Assembly (NCBI GenBank): GCA_964237235.1
Contig: CAXSGY010000002.1
Location: forward strand, 310,001 to 374,000
Direction of reading: 5' to 3'
Origin: GCA-002050365 sp964237235
GTDB taxonomy: Bacteria > Acidobacteriota > Blastocatellia > Pyrinomonadales > Pyrinomonadaceae
Length of the DNA stretch: 64,000 nt
In this document: positions 57,569 through 64,000 of the stretch, one piece after another
Position numbering within the stretch: position 1 is the stretch's first letter
Layout of the letters: every line of letters starts with the position of its first letter
Program-made: the position numbers and the translations under genes
The notes under the pieces: generated by a model
Database searches by the model: none
The model's input: the letters and a program-made list of their open reading frames with translations, nothing else
Told to the model about the DNA's origin: nothing

Positions 57569-60475
57569 TTATTTGACGACGACATTCACCAGACGATTCG
57601 GGACGACGATGATTTTGATGATTTGTTTGTCGCCGGTCAGCTCTCTGATTTTCGCGTCGTTCAACGCCGCCGTTTCCAAATCTTCTTTGGAAACGTTCGG
57701 CGCGATTGTTACGCGCGACCGCAGCTTGCCGTTGACCTGAATCGGAATTTCGATTTCGTCGGCGCGCGCCAACGATTCGTCGGCGATTGGAAACGCCGCG
57801 CCCGTCTGCAAAATTCCCTGCTCGTTGCCCGTTATGATTTCCCACATTTCTTCGGCGAAATGCGGCGCGTATGGCGCGAGCATTAAAATCAATTTTTCCA
57901 ACGCTTCGCGGACGGCAAACTTTTCTTCGACGCTCGCGTCGTTCGGCTCGACTTTAAAATCGCCGAGCGCGTTCGACAATTCCATCAACGCCGCGACCGG
58001 CGTGTTGAATTGATAGCTTTCCAGATTTTCCGTCACGCGCTTAATCGTCTGATGCGTTTTGCGCCGCAAATCTTTGACGCTCGGCATTGATTCGTTCGAC
58101 GCTTCCGTAATTCGTAGTTCGTCAATCGTCATTCGCAGATGCTCCCGCCAGCGGTAAACGAAACGATAAACGCGTTGCAAAAATCGAACCGCGCCTTCGA
58201 TGCCGGTTTCCTGCCAGACCAATTCGTTTTCGGCGGGCGCGGCGAACAAAGAGAAAATCCGCACCGCGTCCGCGCCGTAAATCGCAATCATATCGTCGGG
58301 GTCAACGCCGTTGTATTTCGATTTCGACATTTTCTCGACCGCGACTTTGACCGGCGTTTCATCAGATTTCAAAACGGCTTGTTTGACTCGTCCTTTTTCA
58401 TCGCGCTTGATTTCAACTTCGTCGGGCGCGACGTAACTCGATTTCGTCTCCGAATAAAAAGATTCGCCGACGACCATCCCCTGCGTCAAAAGTTTTTTCA
58501 CCGGCTCGTCGAAATTAACCAAGCCGATGTCTTCGGAGAACTTCGTCCAGAACCTTGTGTAAAGCAGATGCATTACGGCGTGGTCAACGCCGCCGATATA
58601 TTGGTCAACGGGCATCCAATAATTGGCTATTTTCGAATCGAAAGGCATTTCCGTATTGTGCGGATCGGTATAGCGAAAATAATACCAGCTCGAATCAACG
58701 AATGTGTCCATCGTGTCGGTTTCGCGCTTTGCCGGTTCATCACAGTTTGGACAAGTCGTGTTGACGAATTCGGGAACTTTAGCCAGCGGCGATTCGCCTA
58801 CGCCCGTGAACGGCGCGGTTTCGGGTAATTCGACCGGCAAATCTTCGTATTTAACGGGAACCGCGCCGCAGCGTTCGCAGTAAACAATCGGAATCGGCGC
58901 GCCCCAGAAACGCTGCCGCGAAATTCCCCAATCGCGCAGCCGAAAAGTTACGGCAGATTCGCCGAATCCTTTTTCTTCCGCGAACCGCGCCATTTCGGTT
59001 TTTGCTTCCGCGCTCGCCTTGCCCGACCACTCGCCTGAATTTATTAAAACTCCGTAACCGGCGAACGCCGCTTCAAGGTCGTTTTCTGTTTCCGCGCTTG
59101 AATTGTTCAATTCTGTCTTTGAGTTGTCCGATTCCGCGCTTGAACTGGATTCTGCATCATCAGAGATACGCTTTTCTTCATCAGAGATTTGCATTTCTTC
59201 GCTTGAAATCCGCATTTCTCTGATGTCGGTCGGCAATTCTTCACGGCGGCTTTGCATTTCCGCCGACGCGTGCGTCAATTCCAGACTTGAATCTGCCGAT
59301 TCTTCAATGTTGATTGGCGATTCTTCCGCTACGACTTGCCGAACCGGCAACCCGAACTTCTTCGCAAATTCAAAATCTCGCTCATCGTGCGCCGGAACGC
59401 TCATCACCGCGCCCGTGCCGTATTCCATCATCACGTAATTGCCGATCCAAACCGGCAGTTCTTCGCCCGAAAACGGATTAATCGCTTTCAAGCCCGTGTC
59501 AACGCCGTCTTTTTCCGTTTCTTCGCCGTAATCGGTCGGCTTGGCTTTTTCGATTTTGATCGCTTCGATTTTCGCCGAAACTTCCGGCGAAAATTCATTG
59601 ATACGCGCTTCGATAATCGGATGCTCCGCCGCGACGATTACCGCGTTCGCGCCGTAAATCGTGTCAATGCGCGTCGTGAAAACCCGAACAGATTCCAGAT
59701 TCCGGATTTCAGATTCGAGATTAATTTCCGATTCAGAATTTGGAACCTGAAACCCGGAACCTGAAATCTGGAATTCCACAAAAGCTCCTGCGCTTTTGCC
59801 GATCCAATTCGTCTGCATCGTCAAAACTCTCTCCGCCCAACCGTTTTCGATTTCCGACATCGCCGACAGCAACGCTTCGGCGTAAGCGGTGATGCGGAAA
59901 AACCACTGCGCCAAATCCTTCTTTTCGACCGCCGTGCCGCAACGCCAGCACACGCCGCCCGAAGCCTGTTCGTTCGACAAAGTGGTTTGGTCTTTCGGAC
60001 ACCAGTTGACCTGCGTCATTTTTTTATACGCCAAGCCTTTTTCCAACATCTTCAGGAAAAACCATTGGTCGAATTTATAATATTCGGGACGATGCGCGGC
60101 GATTTCCCTGCGCCAATCGTATGAAAAACCGAGCTTTTTCAGTTGGTCGCGCATCTGCACGATGTTGTCTTCGGTCCAATCGCGCGGATTCACGCCTTTC
60201 TTAATCGCGGCTTGCTCGGCGGGTTGTCCGAAAGAGTCCCAGCCAATCGGATGCAGCACGTTAAAACCCTGCAAGCGTTTATACCAGGCGAGTGCGTCAC
60301 CGATTGAGTAATTGCGAACGTGACCCATATGCAGGCGACCGGACGGATACGGCAGCATTTCAAGCGCGTAAAATTTCTTGCGCGTTTCGTCCGCGTCCGC
60401 TTCAAAAGTTTTGTTCTCAGCCCAGCGTTGCTGCCATTTGCGTTCTATTTTTTGTGCAAAATATTTCTCGTCCAT
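57569..60475 (-). CDS. leuS: Leucyl-tRNA synthetase with repeat-derived insertions
   Basis: Charges tRNA-Leu in the cytoplasm. The 968-residue class I enzyme has the HIGH equivalent in MLPYPSGRLHMGHVRNYSIGD and the KMSKS in VEKMSKSKYNGVDP. The CP1 editing domain is interrupted twice: about 28 residues (residues 233-262, reading QISGSGFQVPNSESEIN) come from a perfect heptamer array, and about 80 acidic residues (380-463) contain the repeats MRISSEEMQISDEEKRIS and ESADSSLELT. The rest follows the family, whose E. coli member has 860 residues. The ATG at 60473-60475 (MDEKYFAQ) is used. Confidence 0.94.
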   Translation of the reverse strand: MDEKYFAQKIERKWQQRWAENKTFEADADETRKKFYALEMLPYPSGRLHMGHVRNYSIGDALAWYKRLQGFNVLHPIGWDSFGQPAEQAAIKKGVNPRDWTEDNIVQMRDQLKKLGFSYDWRREIAAHRPEYYKFDQWFFLKMLEKGLAYKKMTQVNWCPKDQTTLSNEQASGGVCWRCGTAVEKKDLAQWFFRITAYAEALLSAMSEIENGWAERVLTMQTNWIGKSAGAFVEFQISGSGFQVPNSESEINLESEIRNLESVRVFTTRIDTIYGANAVIVAAEHPIIEARINEFSPEVSAKIEAIKIEKAKPTDYGEETEKDGVDTGLKAINPFSGEELPVWIGNYVMMEYGTGAVMSVPAHDERDFEFAKKFGLPVRQVVAEESPINIEESADSSLELTHASAEMQSRREELPTDIREMRISSEEMQISDEEKRISDDAESSSSAESDNSKTELNNSSAETENDLEAAFAGYGVLINSGEWSGKASAEAKTEMARFAEEKGFGESAVTFRLRDWGISRQRFWGAPIPIVYCERCGAVPVKYEDLPVELPETAPFTGVGESPLAKVPEFVNTTCPNCDEPAKRETDTMDTFVDSSWYYFRYTDPHNTEMPFDSKIANYWMPVDQYIGGVDHAVMHLLYTRFWTKFSEDIGLVNFDEPVKKLLTQGMVVGESFYSETKSSYVAPDEVEIKRDEKGRVKQAVLKSDETPVKVAVEKMSKSKYNGVDPDDMIAIYGADAVRIFSLFAAPAENELVWQETGIEGAVRFLQRVYRFVYRWREHLRMTIDELRITEASNESMPSVKDLRRKTHQTIKRVTENLESYQFNTPVAALMELSNALGDFKVEPNDASVEEKFAVREALEKLILMLAPYAPHFAEEMWEIITGNEQGILQTGAAFPIADESLARADEIEIPIQVNGKLRSRVTIAPNVSKEDLETAALNDAKIRELTGDKQIIKIIVVPNRLVNVVVK
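59690..59776. repeat. Twelve-unit heptanucleotide array inside leuS
   Basis: Twelve consecutive heptamers (AGATTCC twice, GGATTTC, AGATTCG, then TTTGGAA, CCTGAAA, CCCGGAA, CCTGAAA, TCTGGAA and others) with exact period 7. The two halves are inversely related, so they can pair. Twelve units are 84 bases, keeping the leuS frame. Confidence 0.9.
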
Positions 60476-60730
60476 AATCTTCGGGTTTAAAGTTCGAGGT
60501 TCAAAGTTTTTTGAACCTTTTATCAAAATTCAATTCGTCGAATAAATAATAATTTTATTCAACGAATATTCGTCAGTCGTAATTTGAAATTCGTAATTGA
60601 ACTAAGGAACGCCGCGTCGCCGAAATGTAAATTCGCCGAGCGGCTATCTAAGAAGGAGTTTGGTCAGGTTCCGATATGAAATCATATTTTCATTGATAAA
60701 CTTTTCGAGCGGCGAATGTCAAGCGAAACG

Positions 60731-60768
60731 AAAAAAAAGCGCGAAGCATCTCGACTTCGCGCTTTTTT
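60731..60768 (-). terminator. Terminator after the alpha/beta hydrolase gene
   Basis: GCGCGAAG...CTTCGCGC with T6 and A8 flanks on either side works on both strands. It is 22 bases below the hydrolase stop on the minus strand. The remaining 200 bases to leuS show no gene, apart from a short heptamer-like TTTAAAG/GTTCAAAG repeat near 60485. Confidence 0.85.
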
Positions 60769-60789
60769 CGTCTCAGATAAAAAATATTT

Positions 60790-61794
60790 TTAAGCGGCGC
60801 GTGAATTTTCCGCGCGGTCAAAGACTTCCTTTAAACCTTCGACGGCGAAATCGAGCGCGTCTTTCGCTTTGGAAACCGCGCCTGCCAGACCGAAAAATTC
60901 GTGTGTTACGCCGTCGAATCTTTGCGCTTTAACCGAAACTCCGGCAACGGCTAATTTTTGAGCGTATTGCTCGCCTTCGTCGCGCAGCGGATCGAACTCC
61001 GCCGTGATGACAATCGCGGGCGGCAAGCCGCTCAAGTCGTCTGCCATTAAAGGCGCGACGTATTTGTCGGATTTTTGCGCGTCGTTCTCGAGATAATAAT
61101 TCCAGAACCACGGCATCATCGAAGTATGCAGCGGAACGGTTTCCTGATTCTCCGCGTAGGACGGCTGCGACATCGAGGTATCGGTGACCGGATAAACCAA
61201 AAGCTGTGCGACGGGCATTTTTCCGCCTTTGTCTTTGGCTTGCAGACAGGTCACGGTCGCTAAGTTGCCGCCCGCGCTTTCGCCCGCGATTGCCACGCGC
61301 GCCGCGTCGCCGCCGATTTGCGCGGCGTTTTGCAAAATCCACTGCGCCGCGTCGTATGCGTCGTTGACCGCTGCCGGATATTTCGCTTCGGGCGATTGGC
61401 GGTAATTAACCGAAACGATGATCGCTTCCGCCGCGTTGCACAGGGCGCGGCACGAAGGTTCGTAAACGTCCAGATTCGCAATCACCCAGCCGCCGCCGTG
61501 AAAATAAACGATTACCGGCAGATTTGCGTCGTCCGACGGATAATAAACGCGGGCTAAAACTTCGCCGTCGCGCGTCGGAATCAAAATGTTATCAATTTTT
61601 TCGACCGGCTCGGGCATCGCGGGCATCGCCACGTTCATCGCTCTGGTCGTCGCGCTTTTGGAAGCCATTTCTTCGACCGCGTTCTTAAACGTCGGGGTCG
61701 CCCGCGCGTTGCCGTAATCTAAAGTTTCAATTGGCGGCGCATTAAATTTGTTCAGCTGGTCAACGACCGCCTGCATATCGGAATCTAAATTCAT
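60790..61794 (-). CDS. Alpha/beta hydrolase (hormone-sensitive-lipase type)
   Basis: A 334-residue esterase/lipase of the HSL family. The oxyanion motif is YFHGGGWVIA (about residue 103), the nucleophile elbow AGESAGGNLATV (about 175), the acid region AEFDPLRDEG (about 274) and the His DGVTHEFFG (about 304). The triad Ser-Asp-His looks complete. No signal peptide is seen, so it is cytoplasmic. The ATG at 61792-61794 (MNLDSDMQAV) is supported by an AGGGAGAA motif; the TTG ten codons earlier is less likely. Confidence 0.88.
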   Translation of the reverse strand: MNLDSDMQAVVDQLNKFNAPPIETLDYGNARATPTFKNAVEEMASKSATTRAMNVAMPAMPEPVEKIDNILIPTRDGEVLARVYYPSDDANLPVIVYFHGGGWVIANLDVYEPSCRALCNAAEAIIVSVNYRQSPEAKYPAAVNDAYDAAQWILQNAAQIGGDAARVAIAGESAGGNLATVTCLQAKDKGGKMPVAQLLVYPVTDTSMSQPSYAENQETVPLHTSMMPWFWNYYLENDAQKSDKYVAPLMADDLSGLPPAIVITAEFDPLRDEGEQYAQKLAVAGVSVKAQRFDGVTHEFFGLAGAVSKAKDALDFAVEGLKEVFDRAENSRAA

Positions 61795-62078
61795 AAATAA
61801 AGTTCTCCCTTGTTTTTTATTCAACTCCTGATTTTGAAAAAGGAACTGTAAATTTTATTTCGCGTAATTTTCGTTAACGGATTTAAAGTCGCGTTCATAA
61901 AAATTGTTTTTGATTAGCGTCTAAAATTTGTGTTAAAATTTCTTTCGATTTTTCAGATGCGAAGATTTATCGAACTAAAGTTTTTTAATGATGAGAGAAA
62001 CAATTTTGCAGTCGGTCAAAACTTGAAATTTCAGTTTGTCGTTCGACCGTCTGCCATTATCAAAAAAGAGGCAAAAAG

Positions 62079-62324
62079 ATGGTCAAACATAGCAAGCAAA
62101 ACATCGTCGGCGAGATTGACAAATTAAACGAAACGGAAACTTTAGCAGTCGTCAATTATATTTCCGAACTTCTTTCCAAACGTCTTTCCAAATCAAAAGA
62201 TTCCAAATTAAATATTAACGACGATTTGCTCGGTTCGCTTTCCGACGCTTACGAAAACCGCCGCGCCCGGCAGGTTTTCGAGTGGGAAAAAACGCGCCGT
62301 CAAAACTCTTACCGAACGGCGTGA
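62079..62324 (+). CDS. Small helical protein (81 aa)
   Basis: MVKHSKQNIVGEIDKLNETE start, then TLAVVNYISELLSKRLSKSKD, then a charged tail (EWEKTRRQNSYRTA). An AGAGG motif is a plausible ribosome-binding site. It could be a small DNA- or RNA-associated protein; no family is recognised. No toxin or antitoxin partner is adjacent. Confidence 0.55.
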   Translation: MVKHSKQNIVGEIDKLNETETLAVVNYISELLSKRLSKSKDSKLNINDDLLGSLSDAYENRRARQVFEWEKTRRQNSYRTA

Positions 62325-62331
62325 ACGAACT

Positions 62332-62366
62332 AATTACGAATGACGAATTACGAATGACGAATTGGC
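62332..62366. repeat. Heptanucleotide array at the start of the HEAT-repeat gene
   Basis: AATTACG-AATGACG-AATTACG-AATGACG-AATTGGC, exact period 7. The start codon of the next gene (62354) lies within one of the AATGACG units. Confidence 0.85.
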
Positions 62367-63235
62367 GGCGATGCGTTTCTCGCGGTGTCTTTTTAATCGC
62401 GTTTTGCGTTTTTGGTTTCAATGTTTTCGCGCAGACAAATCTTGAAACTTTCGCTCAAATTATCGAGCGCGGCAACGTCGAGCAGAAGCGTGACGTTTTG
62501 ATTGAAATCAGAAATCTTGCCAATGCCGAAGCGTCACGCGCCGCCGTTCCGCTTTTGAAAAATTCGTCGGAAATCGTGCGCGCGACCGCCGCAGCTTCGG
62601 TGATTTTTCTGCCGAAAACCGAAGCGTTGGAAAATCTGTTGCCGCTGCTTGCCGACAAATCGCCGTTTGTGCGGCGCGAGGCGGCTTACGCGCTCGGCAA
62701 AATTCAAAATCCGTCGGCGATAAATTTCTTAATTCAAACTTTTCAAAAAGACAAAATTCTCGAAGTAAAATCCGCTTGCGTCGTCGCGCTCGGCGAAATC
62801 GGCGATGCGTCGGCGATTGATTTTTTGATGAAGATCTTACAAAAAAACCCGCAGGCGAAGGAAGAATTTCTGCGGCGCGGCGCGGCGCGTTCCGTCGGGC
62901 AAATCGCCCGGATTATTCAAACCGGCGAGGCGGAAGTTTTAACGCCGGAAAATATTTCAAAGCCAAAACCCGAAACTTCGCCAATAAATCCGCCGCTCGT
63001 CAAAAAATTTCCGCAATTTGTTCCGGCAATCGAAGTTTTGATTCAAACACTGCAAAATAAAAAGGAATTTCCCGATGTCAAACGCGAAGCCGCCTTCGCG
63101 CTCGGCGCGATTGGCGACGCGTCGGCAATTTCAATTCTACAAAATCTTTCAAATGCCGAAGATTATTACCTCGCCGAAATCGCCCGCCAATCGCTGCGAA
63201 AAATTTCCGTCGCGGCAAATCAAAAACAGGAATAA
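62354..63235 (+). CDS. Secreted HEAT-repeat protein
   Basis: A 293-residue exported protein. A signal peptide (FLIAFCVFGFNVFAQ, residues about 12-26) is followed by PBS-lyase-like HEAT repeats: ASRAAVPLLKNSSEIVRATA, NLLPLLADKSPFVRREAAYALGKI and EVKSACVVALGEIGD. Later come REAAFALGAIGDASAI and a final helix. A Pro-rich linker (residues about 200-215) divides two groups. HEAT proteins are scaffolds, and the partner is unknown. The ATG (62354, MTNWRRCVS) lies inside a heptamer array; an upstream reading from 62282 would overlap the previous gene. Confidence 0.8.
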   Translation: MTNWRRCVSRGVFLIAFCVFGFNVFAQTNLETFAQIIERGNVEQKRDVLIEIRNLANAEASRAAVPLLKNSSEIVRATAAASVIFLPKTEALENLLPLLADKSPFVRREAAYALGKIQNPSAINFLIQTFQKDKILEVKSACVVALGEIGDASAIDFLMKILQKNPQAKEEFLRRGAARSVGQIARIIQTGEAEVLTPENISKPKPETSPINPPLVKKFPQFVPAIEVLIQTLQNKKEFPDVKREAAFALGAIGDASAISILQNLSNAEDYYLAEIARQSLRKISVAANQKQE

Positions 63236-63315
63236 ATCGAGCGGCAAAAGTCATTATATTTAAGGAATTTAAAATTTAACTTTTCCTTTGTAATGGTTTT
63301 TGTTTTAATTGATTT

Positions 63316-64000
63316 ATGCAAGCAACACACGCCATTGAAACCGCGCCGCAGGATTTGAAATCGTTTTACGCGCGGGTTCGACAATATACCGAACGGCTTT
63401 GCGAGCCGCTCGAAATTGAAGATTATATTCCGCAGCCGACGGTTGACGTTTCGCCCGCAAAATGGAATATCGCGCACACGACCTGGTTTTTCGAGGAAAT
63501 GATTTTGAAGGGTTTCGCGCCGGAATATCAAGAGTTTGACGCGCAATTCGGCTTTCTTTTCAACAGCTATTACAACACCGTCGGCGAGCGAACGCTGCGC
63601 GACCGGCGCGGCGACGTTACGCGTCCGACGGTCAAACGAGTTTACGAATACCGCCGGTATGTTGACGAAAAAATGCTCGCGCTGCTCGATCAAAACAGCT
63701 CGGACGATTTACGCGAATTAGTCGTTTTAGGATTCAACCACGAACAACAGCATCAGGAGCTTTTGCTGACCGATTTGAAATACACGTTCAGCGTCAATCC
63801 GATTTTCCCCGTTTATCGAAAAGACTTCGCGCTCGTCGAAAAAACGGACGCGGGCAGCGAAGGATTTGCCGAAATCGCGGGCGGCGTTTACGAAATCGGC
63901 TTTGCGGGCGAAGGCTTTCATTTCGACAACGAACTCGGTCGGCATAAAGTTTTGCTCGAAGATTTTCAAATCAATCGAAGCCTCGTCACGAACGCCGAAT
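63316..64000 (+). CDS. egtB: Ergothioneine biosynthesis protein EgtB, C-terminus beyond window
   Basis: An iron-dependent sulfoxide synthase joining a thiol to hercynine. The visible 228 residues hold the DinB-like domain with its iron ligands (NIAHTTWFFEEM near residue 56, and HEQQHQELLLTDLKY near residue 142). The start of the formylglycine-generating-like C-terminal domain (VLLEDFQINRSLVTNAE) follows and is cut by the right edge. The ATG is at 63316. egtD, expected next in the pathway, is not visible. Confidence 0.9.
   Translation, partial: MQATHAIETAPQDLKSFYARVRQYTERLCEPLEIEDYIPQPTVDVSPAKWNIAHTTWFFEEMILKGFAPEYQEFDAQFGFLFNSYYNTVGERTLRDRRGDVTRPTVKRVYEYRRYVDEKMLALLDQNSSDDLRELVVLGFNHEQQHQELLLTDLKYTFSVNPIFPVYRKDFALVEKTDAGSEGFAEIAGGVYEIGFAGEGFHFDNELGRHKVLLEDFQINRSLVTNAE

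Noticed and set aside
61930..62127. 65-codon plus-strand frame
   Set aside because: It has no ribosome-binding site and overlaps the better-supported 81-aa gene; its composition looks random.
1..64000. tRNA, rRNA, integrase and transposase genes
   Set aside because: None was recognised by eye on either strand. A covariance-model scan could still reveal a tRNA I missed.

Overview
The window looks like chromosome from an uncultured-type bacterium of the Acidobacteriota, most likely class Blastocatellia. This is an inference from gene style, not a database match. The pointers are a winged-helix/TPR sensor-regulator, delta-60/VCBS surface proteins, many secreted metallo- and serine peptidases, secreted amidohydrolase pairs, moderate GC with NNG/NNC-rich codons, and frequent TTG/GTG starts. 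Most of it is housekeeping and secreted-protein sequence; the accessory part lies at about 39.4-44.8 kb. No rRNA, tRNA, CRISPR array, integrase or IS transposase was seen.

Layout. 1-6.8 kb is a minus-strand operon: ArgH-like protein, tilS, ftsH, folP, lptE-like, holA (cut by the left edge). 7.1-15.3 kb holds recG, two tandem RsmD-family methyltransferases (the first with a long Asn/Asp/Arg-rich tail), a DMT permease, aroC and purD. 15.5-18.6 kb holds a zinc-ribbon protein and a KimA-like APC permease. The permease leader carries a clear c-di-AMP (ydaO-type) riboswitch followed by an intrinsic terminator. Upstream lie a relic of a second permease copy and a three-hairpin RNA-like element. 18.6-28.8 kb holds a matrixin-type protease, an SLBB export protein, small zinc-ribbon and basic proteins, an MBL hydrolase, an SDR, two overlapping membrane-protein genes and an NtrB-like histidine kinase. 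29.0-39.3 kb holds a secreted amidohydrolase pair, an S10-like peptidase, a MogA/MoaB protein, glgC, an MGDG-synthase-like glycosyltransferase and an M1-like peptidase.

39.4-43.0 kb is a restriction-modification graveyard. An AT-rich, probably intact methyltransferase/endonuclease pair sits between the broken N-terminus of one methylase and the 5'-truncated remains of a TdeIII-type endonuclease. The tail of a third methylase, with a stop inside it, follows. At 43.8-48.0 kb a two-gene cassette (small ORF plus HNH nuclease) abuts the 3' end of carB. On its far side is a second, non-functional copy of the carB 3' end, and all eight differences from the live copy are synonymous. 48-64 kb returns to ordinary chromosome: DUF2911 protein, SRPBCC protein, M14 carboxypeptidase, winged-helix/TPR regulator, delta-60/VCBS protein, leuS, alpha/beta hydrolase, HEAT-repeat protein and the start of egtB.

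Two kinds of dispersed repeat run through the window. One is heptanucleotide (sometimes 8- or 10-nt) tandem arrays, often as inverted pairs, between genes and also in frame inside tilS, leuS, the second amidohydrolase and the first RsmD. The other is a roughly 130-bp REP-like palindrome seen twice. The main candidates for new biology are the two apparent pseudoenzymes kept as full ORFs (ArgH-like and the second amidohydrolase), the RsmD fusion, the carB 3'-end cassette and the three-hairpin element.
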